Shown in pieces: positions 48,838-62,943 of a stretch of DNA of 64,000 nucleotides. Source of the DNA: Amblyomma americanum. Its lineage: Eukaryota; Arthropoda; Arachnida; Ixodida; Ixodidae. Under the pieces are notes generated by a model that was not told the DNA's origin, made no database searches, and saw only the letters and a program-made list of their open reading frames with translations. The stretch lies in assembly GCF_052857255.1 (NCBI RefSeq), contig NC_135502.1, positions 151,155,311-151,219,310 on the forward strand, given 5' to 3'. The position numbers and the translations under genes were made by a program. The first letter of the stretch is position 1. Every line of letters starts with the position of its first letter.

Positions 48838-51800
48838 AACTATTTCGTATTTTTAGTTCAGATTGTTCGTTTTGTTAAACCTGGCTGCATTGCTCATGAG
48901 AACGCCTGGATTCCCGACCACGACCTGAAGACACTAAACAGACGTAACTCCGAGAGTTACGATGCTACAAGGAACATCGATAAACGCGGCATCTGCCCCT
49001 GCGGGAACAGTACACCGCTGTGCACGGCCCTCGGAGTAACATGAGAGCCGCTGCGACATCGACGTCAAACTGCTTTAAACCGAGTCACTCACCGTTCATC
49101 GGAACGGGGCATGGTGGCACCATGAGCGAGATGGCGTTGAGGAACTATTTCGTCTTTTTGGTTCAGATTGTTGGTTTTGTTCCACCTGGCTGCATTGCTC
49201 ATGAGAACTCCTGGATTACCGACCACGACCTGAAAACACTAAACAGACGTAACACCGAGAGTTACGAAGCTACAAGGAACATCGAGCAACACGGCATGAG
49301 CCCCTGTGGGGACAGTTCTCGGAGTAACATGGGAGCCGCTGCGACATCGACGTAAAACTGCTTAAAACACTCACGCTCTGTACATCTGAACGGGGCATGG
49401 TGGCACCGTGAGCGAGATGACGTTGAGGAACTATTTCGTATTTTTAGTTCAGATTGTTCGTTTTGTTAAACCTGGCTGCATTGCTCATGAGAACGCCTGG
49501 ATTCCCGACCACGACCTGAAGACACTAAACAGACGTAACTCCGAGAGTTACGATGCTACAAGGAACATCGATAAACGCGGCATCTGCCCCTGCGGGAACA
49601 GTACACCGCTGTGCACGGCCCTCGGAGTAACATGAGAGCCGCTGCGACATCGACGTCAAACTGCTTTAAACCGAGTCACTCACCGTTCATCGGAACGGGG
49701 CATGGTGGCACCATGAGCGAGATGGCGTTGAGGAACTCTGTCGTCTCTTTGGTTGAGATTGTTGGCTTTGTTCTACCTGGCTGCATTGCACTAGAGAACG
49801 CCTGGATTCCTCACCACGACCCGAAAACACTAAACAGGCGTAACTCCGAGAGTTACGATGCTACAAGGAACATCGAGGAACGCGGCATTAGACCCTGTGG
49901 GAACTGTACACTGCTGTCCACGGCCCTCGGAGTAACATGGCAGCCGCTTCGACATCGACGTCAAACTGCTTTAAACGGAGTCACGCTCCGTATATCGGAA
50001 CGGGGCATGGTGGCCCCGTGACCGAGATGACGTTGAGGAACTATTTCGTCTTTTTGGTTCAGATTGTTGGTTTTGTTCCACCTGGCTGCATTGCTCATGA
50101 GAACTCCTGGATTACCGACAGCGACCTGAAAACGCTGAACAGATGTAATACCGAGAGTTACGATGCTACAAGGAACATCGTGCAACACGGCATTAGCTCC
50201 TGTGGGAACAGTTTTCGGAGTAACATGGGAGCCGCTGCGACATCGACGTCAAACTGCTTTAAATAGAGTCACGCTCCGTACATCGGAACGGGGCATGGTG
50301 GCACCGTGACCGAGATGACGTTGAGGAACTATTTCGTATTTTTAGTTCAGATTGTTCGTTTTGTTAAACCTGGCTGCATTGCTCATGAGAACGCCTGGAT
50401 TCCCGACCACGACCTGAAGACACTAAACAGACGTAACTCCGAGAGTTACGATGCTACAAGGAACATCGATAAACGCGGCATCTGCCCCTGCGGGAACAGT
50501 ACACCGCTGTGCACGGCCCTCGGAGTAACATGAGAGCCGCTGCGACATCGACGTCAAACTGCTTTAAACCGAGTCACTCACCGTTCATCGGAACGGGGCA
50601 TGGTGGCACCATGAGCGAGATGGCGTTGAGGAACTATTTCGTCTTTTTGGTTCAGATTGTTGGTTTTGTTCCACCTGGCTGCATTGCTCATGAGAACTCC
50701 TGGATTACCGACCACGACCTGAAAACACTAAACAGACGTAACACCGAGAGTTACGAAGCTACAAGGAACATCGAGCAACACGGCATGAGCCCCTGTGGGG
50801 ACAGTTCTCGGAGTAACATGGGAGCCGCTGCGACATCGACGTAAAACTGCTTAAAACACTCACGCTCTGTACATCTGAACGGGGCATTGTGGCACCGTGA
50901 GCGAGATGACGTTGAGGAACTATTTCGTATTTTTAGTTCAGATTGTTCGTTTTGTTAAACCTGGCTGCATTGCTCATGAGAACGCCTGGATTCCCGACCA
51001 CGACCTGAAGACACTAAACAGACGTAACTCCGAGAGTTACGATGCTACAAGGAACATCGATAAACGCGGCATCTGCCCCTGCGGGAACAGTACACCGCTG
51101 TGCACGGCCCTCGGAGTAACATGAGAGCCGCTGCGACATCGACGTCAAACTGCTTTAAACCGAGTCACTCACCGTTCATCGGAACGGGGCATGGTGGCAC
51201 CATGAGCGAGATGGCGTTGAGGAACTCTGTCGTCTCTTTGGTTGAGATTGTTGGCTTTGTTCTACCTGGCTGCATTGCACTAGAGAACGCCTGGATTCCT
51301 CACCACGACCCGAAAACACTAAACAGGCGTAACTCCGAGAGTTACGATGCTACAAGGAACATCGAGGAACGCGGCATTAGACCCTGTGGGAACTGTACAC
51401 TGCTGTCCACGGCCCTCGGAGTAACATGGCAGCCGCTTCGACATCGACGTCAAACTGCTTTAAACGGAGTCACGCTCCGTATATCGGAACGGGGCATGGT
51501 GGCCCCGTGACCGAGATGACGTTGAGGAACTATTTCGTCTTTTTGGTTCAGATTGTTGGTTTTGTTCCACCTGGCTGCATTGCTCATGAGAACTCCTGGA
51601 TTACCGACAGCGACCTGAAAACGCTGAACAGATGTAATACCGAGAGTTACGATGCTACAAGGAACATCGTGCAACACGGCATTAGCTCCTGTGGGAACAG
51701 TTTTCGGAGTAACATGGGAGCCGCTGCGACATCGACGTCAAACTGCTTTAAATAGAGTCACGCTCCGTACATCGGAACGGGGCATGGTGGCACCGTGACC

Positions 51801-54800
51801 GAGATGACGTTGAGGAACTATTTCGTATTTTTAGTTCAGATTGTTCGTTTTGTTAAACCTGGCTGCATTGCTCATGAGAACGCCTGGATTCCCGACCACG
51901 ACCTGAAGACACTAAACAGACGTAACTCCGAGAGTTACGATGCTACAAGGAACATCGATAAACGCGGCATCTGCCCCTGCGGGAACAGTACACCGCTGTG
52001 CACGGCCCTCGGAGTAACATGAGAGCCGCTGCGACATCGACGTCAAACTGCTTTAAACCGAGTCACTCACCGTTCATCGGAACGGGGCATGGTGGCACCA
52101 TGAGCGAGATGGCGTTGAGGAACTATTTCGTCTTTTTGGTTCAGATTGTTGGTTTTGTTCCACCTGGCTGCATTGCTCATGAGAACTCCTGGATTACCGA
52201 CCACGACCTGAAAACACTAAACAGACGTAACACCGAGAGTTACGAAGCTACAAGGAACATCGAGCAACACGGCATGAGCCCCTGTGGGGACAGTTCTCGG
52301 AGTAACATGGGAGCCGCTGCGACATCGACGTAAAACTGCTTAAAACACTCACGCTCTGTACATCTGAACGGGGCATGGTGGCACCGTGAGCGAGATGACG
52401 TTGAGGAACTATTTCGTATTTTTAGTTCAGATTGTTCGTTTTGTTAAACCTGGCTGCATTGCTCATGAGAACGCCTGGATTCCCGACCACGACCTGAAGA
52501 CACTAAACAGACGTAACTCCGAGAGTTACGATGCTACAAGGAACATCGATAAACGCGGCATCTGCCCCTGCGGGAACAGTACACCGCTGTGCACGGCCCT
52601 CGGAGTAACATGAGAGCCGCTGCGACATCGACGTCAAACTGCTTTAAACCGAGTCACTCACCGTTCATCGGAACGGGGCATGGTGGCACCATGAGCGAGA
52701 TGGCGTTGAGGAACTCTGTCGTCTCTTTGGTTGAGATTGTTGGCTTTGTTCTACCTGGCTGCATTGCACTAGAGAACGCCTGGATTCCTCACCACGACCC
52801 GAAAACACTAAACAGGCGTAACTCCGAGAGTTACGATGCTACAAGGAACATCGAGGAACGCGGCATTAGACCCTGTGGGAACTGTACACTGCTGTCCACG
52901 GCCCTCGGAGTAACATGGCAGCCGCTTCGACATCGACGTCAAACTGCTTTAAACGGAGTCACGCTCCGTATATCGGAACGGGGCATGGTGGCCCCGTGAC
53001 CGAGATGACGTTGAGGAACTATTTCGTCTTTTTGGTTCAGATTGTTGGTTTTGTTCCACCTGGCTGCATTGCTCATGAGAACTCCTGGATTACCGACAGC
53101 GACCTGAAAACGCTGAACAGATGTAATACCGAGAGTTACGATGCTACAAGGAACATCGTGCAACACGGCATTAGCTCCTGTGGGAACAGTTTTCGGAGTA
53201 ACATGGGAGCCGCTGCGACATCGACGTCAAACTGCTTTAAATAGAGTCACGCTCCGTACATCGGAACGGGGCATGGTGGCACCGTGACCGAGATGACGTT
53301 GAGGAACTATTTCGTATTTTTAGTTCAGATTGTTCGTTTTGTTAAACCTGGCTGCATTGCTCATGAGAACGCCTGGATTCCCGACCACGACCTGAAGACA
53401 CTAAACAGACGTAACTCCGAGAGTTACGATGCTACAAGGAACATCGATAAACGCGGCATCTGCCCCTGCGGGAACAGTACACCGCTGTGCACGGCCCTCG
53501 GAGTAACATGAGAGCCGCTGCGACATCGACGTCAAACTGCTTTAAACCGAGTCACTCACCGTTCATCGGAACGGGGCATGGTGGCACCATGAGCGAGATG
53601 GCGTTGAGGAACTATTTCGTCTTTTTGGTTCAGATTGTTGGTTTTGTTCCACCTGGCTGCATTGCTCATGAGAACTCCTGGATTACCGACCACGACCTGA
53701 AAACACTAAACAGACGTAACACCGAGAGTTACGAAGCTACAAGGAACATCGAGCAACACGGCATGAGCCCCTGTGGGGACAGTTCTCGGAGTAACATGGG
53801 AGCCGCTGCGACATCGACGTAAAACTGCTTAAAACACTCACGCTCTGTACATCTGAACGGGGCATGGTGGCACCGTGAGCGAGATGACGTTGAGGAACTA
53901 TTTCGTATTTTTAGTTCAGATTGTTCGTTTTGTTAAACCTGGCTGCATTGCTCATGAGAACGCCTGGATTCCCGACCACGACCTGAAGACACTAAACAGA
54001 CGTAACTCCGAGAGTTACGATGCTACAAGGAACATCGATAAACGCGGCATCTGCCCCTGCGGGAACAGTACACCGCTGTGCACGGCCCTCGGAGTAACAT
54101 GAGAGCCGCTGCGACATCGACGTCAAACTGCTTTAAACCGAGTCACTCACCGTTCATCGGAACGGGGCATGGTGGCACCATGAGCGAGATGGCGTTGAGG
54201 AACTCTGTCGTCTCTTTGGTTGAGATTGTTGGCTTTGTTCTACCTGGCTGCATTGCACTAGAGAACGCCTGGATTCCTCACCACGACCCGAAAACACTAA
54301 ACAGGCGTAACTCCGAGAGTTACGATGCTACAAGGAACATCGAGGAACGCGGCATTAGACCCTGTGGGAACTGTACACTGCTGTCCACGGCCCTCGGAGT
54401 AACATGGCAGCCGCTTCGACATCGACGTCAAACTGCTTTAAACGGAGTCACGCTCCGTATATCGGAACGGGGCATGGTGGCCCCGTGACCGAGATGACGT
54501 TGAGGAACTATTTCGTCTTTTTGGTTCAGATTGTTGGTTTTGTTCCACCTGGCTGCATTGCTCATGAGAACTCCTGGATTACCGACAGCGACCTGAAAAC
54601 GCTGAACAGATGTAATACCGAGAGTTACGATGCTACAAGGAACATCGTGCAACACGGCATTAGCTCCTGTGGGAACAGTTTTCGGAGTAACATGGGAGCC
54701 GCTGCGACATCGACGTCAAACTGCTTTAAATAGAGTCACGCTCCGTACATCGGAACGGGGCATGGTGGCACCGTGACCGAGATGACGTTGAGGAACTATT

Positions 54801-55370
54801 TCGTATTTTTAGTTCAGATTGTTCGTTTTGTTAAACCTGGCTGCATTGCACATGAGAACGCCTGGATTCCCGACCACGACCTGAAGACACTAAACAGACG
54901 TAACTCCGAGAGTTACGATGCTACAAGGAACATCGATAAACGCGGCATCTGCCCCTGCGGGAACAGTACACCGCTGTGCACGGCCCTCGGAGTAACATGA
55001 GAGCCGCTGCGACATCGACGTCAAACTGCTTTAAACCGAGTCACTCACCGTTCATCGGAACGGGGCATGGTGGCACCATGAGCGAGATGGCGTTGAGGAA
55101 CTCTGTCGTCTTTTTGGTTCAGATTGTTGGTTTGGTTCCACCTGGCTGCATTGCTCATGAGAACTCCTGGATTACCGACCATGACCTGATAACACTAAAC
55201 AGACGTAACTCCGAGAGTTAGGATGCTACAAGGAACATCGAACAACGCGGCATCAGCCCCTGTGGGAACAGTCCACCGCTGTCACTGGCCCTCGGAGCAA
55301 CATCGGAGCCGCTGCGACATCGACGTCAAACTGCTTTAAACAGAGTAAAGCTCCCTTCATCGGAACGGGG

Positions 55371-55390
55371 CATGGTGGGGATAACTATTT
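55371..55390 (+). other. Deletion scar of a sixth SINE fragment
   Basis: CATGGTGG is joined directly to GGATAACTATTTCG. The bases GGGGAT immediately before AACTATTTCGTAATTTTGG occur elsewhere only at the right edge of the SINE-like fragments. The flanking monomers match those around fragments 2, 4 and 5 (GTCACTGGCCCTCGGAGC on the left, CGGTCGCGAGAACGCC on the right). A deletion of about 194 bp between two TGG triplets would produce exactly this join. Confidence 0.8.
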
Positions 55391-55884
55391 CGTAATTTTG
55401 GTTCAGATTGTTGGCTTTGTTCTACCTGGCTGTATCGGTCGCGAGAACGCCTGGATTACTGACAGCGACCTGAAAATGCTGAACAGATGTAATAACGAGA
55501 ATTACGATGCTACAAGGAACATCGAGCAACACGGCATCAGCCCTTGTGAGAACGGCACACTGCTGTCCACGGCCCTCGGAGCAACATAGCAGCCGCTGCG
55601 ACATCAACGCCAAACTGCTTTAAACAGTCACGCTCCGTACATCGGAACGGGACATGGTGGAACCGTGAGCGAGATGACGTTGAGGAACTATTTCGTCTCT
55701 TTGGTTCTGATTGTCGCTTTTGCTCTACCAGGCTGCATTGATCACGAGAATGCCTGGATTATTGACAGCAACCTGCAAAGGCTGTACAGCTGTAATACCG
55801 AGAGTTACGATGCTACAAGTAATATCGAGAAACACGCATCATCCACTGTGGGAACGGTCTACTGCTGTTCAAGGCTTTCGGAGT

Positions 55885-58800
55885 AACATGGGAGCCGCTG
55901 CGACATCGACGTCAAACTGCTTTAAACCGAGTCACTCACCGTTCATCGTAACGGGTCATGGTGGCACCGTGAGCGAGATGACGTTGAGGAACTATTTCGT
56001 CTTTTTGGTTCAGATTGTTGGTTTTGTTCCACCTGGCTGCATTACGCATGAGAACTCCTGGATTACCGATAGCGACCTGAAAACGCTGAACAGATATAAC
56101 TCCGAGAGTTACGTTGCTACAAGGAACATCGAGCAACACGGCATCAGCCCCGGCGGGAACAGTCCTCCGCTCTCCACAGCCCTCGGAGTAACATGGGAGC
56201 CGCTGCGACATCGAAGTCAAACTGCTTTAAACAGAGTCACGCTCCGTACATCGGAACGGGGCATGGTGGCACCGTAACCGATATGACGTTTAGGAACTAT
56301 TTCGTATTTTTAGCTCATATTGTTCGTTTTGTTAAACGTGACTGCATTGCTCATGAGAACGCCTGGATTCCCGACCGCGACCTAAAAACACTAACAGACG
56401 TAACTCCTAGAGTCACGATGCTACAAGGAGCATCGAGAAATGCGGCATCTGCCCCTATGGGAACAGTACACCGCTGTCCATGGCTGTCGGAGTAACATGC
56501 GAGCCGCTGCGACATCGACGTCAAACTGCTTTAAACCGAGTCACTCACCGTTCATCGGAACGGGGCATGGTGGCACCGTGAGCGAGATGACGTTGAGGAA
56601 CTATTTAGTCTTTTCGGTTCAGATTGTTGGCTTTGTTCTACCTGGCTGCTTTGGTCACGAGAACGCCTGGATTACTGACAGCGACCTGAAAATGCTGAAC
56701 AGATGCAATACCGAGAGTTACGATGCTACAAGGAACATCGAGCAACACGGCATCAGTCCCTGTGGGAACGGAACACTGCTGTCCACGGCCCTCGGAGTAA
56801 CATGAGAGCCGCTGCGACATCGACGCCAATCTGCTTTAAACAGTCACGCTCCCTTCATCGGAACGGGGCATGGTGGCGCCGTGAGCGAGATGACGTTGAG
56901 CAACCATTTCGTCTTTTTGGTTCAGATTGTTGGCTTTGTTCTACCTGGCTGCATCGGTCACGAGAACGCCTGGATTACAAACAGCGACCTGAAAACGCTG
57001 AACAGATGTAACACCGAGAGTTACGATGCTACAAGGAACATCGAGCAACACGGCATTAGCCCCTGTGGGAACGGTACAGTGCTGTCCACGGCCCTCGGAG
57101 TAACATGGGAGCCGCTGCGACATCGACGTCAAACTGCTTTAAACAGAGTCACGCTCCGTACATCGGAACGGGGCATGGTGGCACCGTGAGCGAGATGACG
57201 TTGAGGAACTATTTCGTCTCTTTGGTTCTGATTGTCGCTTTTGCTCTACCAGGCTGCATTGATCACGAGAATGCCTGGATTATTGACAGCAACCTGCAAA
57301 GGCTGTACAGCTGTAATACCGAGAGTTACGATGCTACAAGTAATATCGAGAAACACGCATCATCCACTGTGGGAACGGTCTACTGCTGTTCAAGGCTTTC
57401 GGAGTAACATGTGAGCCGCTGCGACATCGACGCCAAACTGCTTTAAACAGAGTCACGCTCCGTTCACCGGAACGGGGCATGGTGGCGCCGTAAGCGAGAT
57501 GACGTTGAGCAACTATTTCGTCTTTTTGGTTCAGATTGTTGGTTTTGTCTACCTGGCTGCATTGCTCACGAGAACGCCTGGATTACCGACAGCGAAATGA
57601 AAACGCTGAACAGATGTAATACCGAGAGTTACGATGCTACAAGGAACATCGAGCAACACGGCATGAGCCCCTGTGGGAACAGTTCTCGGCGTAACATAGG
57701 AGCCGTGGCAACATCGACGTCAAACTGCTCAAAACAGAGCCACGCTCTGTACATCTGAACAGGGCATGGCGGCACCGTGAGCGAGATGACGTTGAGGAAC
57801 TATTTCGTCTTTTTCGGTTCAGATTGTTAGCTTTGTTCTACCTGGCTGCATCGGTCACGAGAACGCCTGGATTACTAACAGCGAAATGAAAACGCTGAAC
57901 AGATGTGACACTGAGAGTTACGATGCTACAAGGAACATCGATCAAGAAGGCATTAGCCCCTGTGGGAACGGTACACTGCTGTCCACGGCCCTCGGAGTAA
58001 CATGGGAGCCGCTGCGACATCGACGTCAAACTGCTTTAAACCGAGTCACTCACCGTTCATCGGAACGGGTCATGGTGGCACCGTGAGCGAGATGACGTTG
58101 AGGAACTATTTCGTCTTTTTGGTTCAGATTGTTGGTTTTGTTCCACCTGGCTGCATTACGCATGAGAACTCCTGGATTACCGATAGCGACCTGAAAATGC
58201 TGAACAGATATAACTCCGAGAGTTACGTTGCTACAAGGAACATCGAGCAACACGGCATCAGCCCCGGCGGGAACAGTCCTCCGCTCTCCACAGCCCTCGG
58301 AGTAACATGGGAGCCGCTGCGACATCGAAGTCAAACTGCTTTAAACAGAGTCACGCTCCGTACATCGGAACGGGGCATGGTGGCACCGTAACCGATATGA
58401 CGTTTAGGAACTATTTCGTATTTTTAGCTCATATTGTTCGTTTTGTTAAACCTGACTGCATTGCTCATGAGAACGCCTGGGTTCCCGACCACGACCTAAA
58501 AACACTAACAGACGTAACTCCTAGAGTCACGATGCTACAAGGAGCATCGAGAAATGCGGCATCTGCCCCTATGGGAACAATACACCGCTGTCCACGGCTG
58601 TCGGAGTAACATGGGAGCCGCTGCGACATCGACGTCAAACTGCTTTAAACCGAGTCACTCACCGTTCATCGGAACGGGGCATGGTGGCACCGTGAGCGAG
58701 ATGACGTTGAGGAACTATTTAGTCTTTTCGGTTCAGATTGTTGGCTTTGTTCTACCTGGCTGCTTTGGTCACGAGAACGCCTGGATTACTGACAGCGACC

Positions 58801-60970
58801 TGAAAATGCTGAACAGATGCAATACCGAGAGTTACGATGCTACAAGGAACATCGAGCAACACGGCATCAGTCCCTGTGGGAACGGAACACTGCTGTCCAC
58901 GGCTCTCGGAGTAACATGAGAGCCGCTGCGACATCGACGCCAATCTGCTTTAAACAGTCACGCTCCCTTCATCGGAACGGGGCATGGTGGCGCCGTGAGC
59001 GAGATGACGTTGAGCAACCATTTCGTCTTTTTGGTTCAGATTGTTGGCTTTGTTCTACCTGGCTGCATCGGTCACGAGAACGCCTGGATTACAAACAGCG
59101 ACCTGAAAACGCTGAACAGATGTAACACCGAGAGTTACGATGCTACAAGGAACATCGAGCAACACGGCATTAGCCCCTGTGGGAACGGTACAGTGCTGTC
59201 CACGGCCCTCGGAGTAACATGGGAGCCGCTGCGACATCGACGTCAAACTGCTTTAAACAGAGTCACGCTCCGTACATCGGAACGGGGCATGGTGGCACCG
59301 TGAGCGAGATGACGTTGAGGAACTATTTCGTCTCTTTGGTTCTGATTGTCGCTTTTGCTCTACCAGGCTGCATTGATCACGAGAATGCCTGGATTATTGA
59401 CAGCAACCTGCAAAGGCTGTACAGCTGTAATACCGAGAGTTACGATGCTACAAGTAATATCGAGAAACACGCATCATCCACTGTGGGAACGGTCTACTGC
59501 TGTTCAAGGCTTTCGGAGTAACATGTGAGCCGCTGCGACATCGACGCCAAACTGCTTTAAACAGAGTCACGCTCCGTTCACCGGAACGGGGCATGGTGGC
59601 GCCGTAAGCGAGATGACGTTGAGCAACTATTTCGTCTTTTTGGTTCAGATTGTTGGTTTTGTCTACCTGGCTGCATTGCTCACGAGAACGCCTGGATTAC
59701 CGACAGCGACCTGAAAACGCTGAACAGATGTAATACCGAGAGTTACGATGCTACAAGGAACATCGAGCAACACGGCATGAGCCCCTGTGGGAACAGTTCT
59801 CGGCGTAACATAGGAGCCGTGGCAACATCGACGTCAAACTGCTCAAAACAGAGCCACGCTCTGTACATCTGAACAGGGCATGGCGGCACCGTGAGCGAGA
59901 TGACGTTGAGGAACTATTTCGTCTTTTTCGGTTCAGATTTTTAGCTTTGTTCTACCTGGCTGCATCGGTCACGAGAACGCCTGGATTACTAACAGCGAAA
60001 TGAAAACGCTGAACAGATGTGACACTGAGAGTTACGATGCTACAAGGAACATCGAGCAAGAAGGCATTAGCCCCTGTGGGAACGGTACACTGCTGTCCAC
60101 GGCCCTCGGAGTAACATGGGAGCCGCTGCGACATCGACGTCAAACTGCTTTAAACCGAGTCACTCACCGTTCATCGGAACGGGTCATGGTGGCACCGTGA
60201 GCGAGATGACGTTGAGGAACTATTTCGTCTTTTTGGTTCAGATTGTTGGTTTTGTTCCACCTGGCTGCATTACCCATGAGAACTCCTGGATTACCGATAG
60301 CGACCTGAAAATGCTGAACAGATATAACTCCGAGAGTTACGTTGCTACAAGGAACATCGAGCAACACGGCATCAGCCCCGGCGGGAACAGTCCTCCGCTC
60401 TCCACAGCCCTCGGAGTAACATGGGAGCCGCTGCGACATCGAGGTCAAACTGCTTTAAACAGAGTCACGCTCCGTACATCGGAACGGGGCATGGTGGCAC
60501 CGTAACCGATATGACGTTTAGGAACTATTTCGTATTTTTAGCTCATATTGTTCGTTTTGTTAAACCTGACTGCATTGCTCATGAGAACGCCTGGATTCCC
60601 GACCACGACCTAAAAACACTAACAGACGTAACTCCTAGAGTCACGATGCTACAAGGAGCATCGAGAAATGCGGCATCTGCCCCTATGGGAACAGTACACC
60701 GCTGTCCACTGCTGTCGGAGTAACATGGGAGCCGCTGCGACATCGACGTCAAACTGCTTTAAACCGAGTCACTCACCGTTCATCGGAACGGGGCATGGTG
60801 GCACCGTGAGCGAGATGACGTTGAGGAACTACTTAGTCTTTTCGGTTCAGATTGTTGGCTTTGTTCTACCTGGCTGCTTTGGTCACGAGAACGCCTGGAT
60901 TACTGACAGCGACCTGAAAATGCTGAACAGATGCAATACCGAGAGTTACGATGCTACAAGGAACATCGAG
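55885..60970 (+). repeat. 2,114-bp higher-order repeat, about 2.4 copies
   Basis: A seven-monomer unit repeats with a period of 2,114 bp. Matching points are 55936/58050/60164, 56193/58307/60421, 56638/58752/60866, 56881/58995 and 57838/59952. The third copy breaks off near 60,970 in a hybrid monomer (CAACGCGGCATAAGCCCAGG). The unit is recognised by GGTTCTGATTGTCGCTTTTG, CCCCGGCGGGAACAG and GTAACCGATATGACG. Copies differ by occasional substitutions, so it is older than the 1,489-bp array. Part of the unit also lies left of it at 55,665-55,885. Confidence 0.88.
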
Positions 60971-62391
60971 CAACGCGGCATAAGCCCAGGCGGGAACAGT
61001 CCTCCGCTCTCCACAGCCCTCGGAGTAACATGGGAGCCGCGGCGACATCGAGGTCAAACTGCTTTAAACAGAGTCACGCTTCGTACATCGGAACGGGGCA
61101 TGGTGGCTCCGTGAGCGAGATGACGTTGAGAAACTATTTCGTATTTTTAGTTCAGATTGTTGGTTTTGTTATACCTAATTGCATTGCTCATGAGAACGCC
61201 TGGATTCCCGACCACGACCTGAAAACACTAAACAGACGTAACTCCGAGAGTTACGATGCTACAAGGAACATCGAACAACACGGCATCAGCCCCTCTGGGA
61301 ACAGCCCACCGCTGTCCCCGGCCCTAGGAGCAACATGGGAGCCGCTGCGACATCGACGTCAAACTGCTTTAAACAGAGTCACGCTCCGTTCATCGGAACG
61401 GGGCATGGTAGCACCGTGAGCGAGATGACGTTGAGGAACTATTTCGTCTTTTTGGTTTAGATTGTTGGCTTTGTTCTACCTGGCTGCAGCGCTCACGAGA
61501 ACGCCTGGATTAGTAACAGCGACCTGAAAACGTTGAACAGATGAAACAACGAGAGTTACCATGCCACAAGGAACATCGAGCAACACGGCATTAGCCCCTG
61601 TGGTAAGGGTACACTGCTGTCCACGGCCCTCGGAGTAACATGGGAGCCGCTGCGACGTCGACGTCAATCTGCAATAAACAGAGTCACGCTCCGTACATCG
61701 GAACGGGGCATTGTGGCACCATGACCGATATGACGTTTAGGAACTATTTCGTAGTTTTAGCTCAGATTGTTCGTTTTGTTAAACCTGGCTGCATTGCTCA
61801 TGAGAACGCCTGGATTACCGACAGCGACCTGAAAACGCTTAACAGATGTAACTCCGAAAGTTACGATGCTACAAGGAACATCCAGGAACACGGCATCAGC
61901 CCCTGTGAGAACAGTCCACCGTTGTGCATGGCCCTCGGAGTAACATGGGAGCCGCTGCGACATCGACGTCAAGCTGCTTTAAACCGAGTCACTCACCGTT
62001 CATCGGAACGGGGCATGGTGGCACCGTGAGCAAGATGACATTGATGAATTATTTCGTCTTTTTGGTTCAGATTGTTGGTTTTGTACCATCTGGCTGCACT
62101 GCTCATGAGATCTCCTGGATTACTGATAGCGACCTGAAAACGCTGAACAGATATAACTCCGAGAGTTACGTTTCTACAAGGAACATCGAGCAACGCGGCA
62201 TCAGCCCCTGTGGGAACAGTCCTCCGCTGTCCCCGGCCCTCGGAGTAACATGGGAGCCGCTGCGACATCGAGGTCAAACTGCTTTAAACAGAGTCACGCT
62301 CCGTACATCGGAACGGGGCATGGTGGCTCCGTGAGGGAGATGACGTTGAGGAACTATTTCGTCTTTTTCGGTTCAGATTGTTGGCTTTGTT

Positions 62392-62943
62392 CTACCTGGC
62401 TGCTTTGGTCACGAGAACGCCTGGATTACTGACAGCGACCTGAAAATGCTGAACAGATGCAACACCGAGAGTTACGATGCTACAAGGAACATCGAGCAAC
62501 ACGGCATCAGTCCCTGTGGGAACGGTACACTGCTGTCCACGGCCCTCGGAGTAACATGAGAGCCGCTGCGACATCGACGCCAATCTGCTTTAAACAGTCA
62601 CGCTCCGTTCATCGGAACGGGGCATGGTGGCGCCGTGAGCGAGATGACGTTGAGCAACCATTTCGTCTTTTTGGTTCAGATTGTTGGCTTTGTTCTACCT
62701 GGCTGCATCGGTCACGAGAACGCCTGGATTACAAACAGCGACCTGAAAACGCTGAACAGATGTAACACCGAGAGTTACGATGCTACAAGGAACATCGAGC
62801 AACACGGCATTAGCCCCTTTGGGAACGGTACAGTGCTGTCCACGGCCCTCGGAGTAACATGGGAGCCGCTGCGACATCGACGTCAAACTGCTTTAAACAG
62901 AGTCACGCTCCGTACATCGGAACGGGGCATGGTGGCACCGTGA
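62392..62943 (+). repeat. Further copy of part of the 2,114-bp unit
   Basis: Two monomers match 58,752-59,303 at an offset of 3,640 bp, including the shortened TTTAAACAGTCACGCTCC and GAGCAACCATTTCG variants. One coding-neutral-looking change is CCCCTTTGGG for CCCCTGTGGG. It is separated from the main 2,114-bp array by about 1.4 kb of other monomers. Confidence 0.78.

Larger units (their letters stand above)
47654..55098 (+). repeat. 1,489-bp higher-order repeat, five tandem copies
   Basis: The copies are 47654-49142, 49143-50631, 50632-52120, 52121-53609 and 53610-55098, each exactly 1,489 bp. Each holds five monomers of 286, 305, 305, 288 and 305 bp (first copy starts 47654, 47940, 48245, 48550, 48838). 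The third monomer has the unusual AACTCTGTCGTCTCTTTGG. Copies are nearly identical; the two differences noticed are GGGCATTGTGG against GGGCATGGTGG in the first monomer, and CATTGCACATG near 54,848 in the last copy. The first copy is also preceded by a different monomer end (GTGACCGAGATGACG against ATGAGCGAGATGGCG). The array ends in a hybrid monomer at 55,099. Confidence 0.95.

Noticed and set aside
47654..55098. CRISPR array or other prokaryotic direct-repeat system
   Set aside because: The repeats are ~300-bp monomers without unique spacers, and the window contains eukaryotic LINE and SINE sequence.
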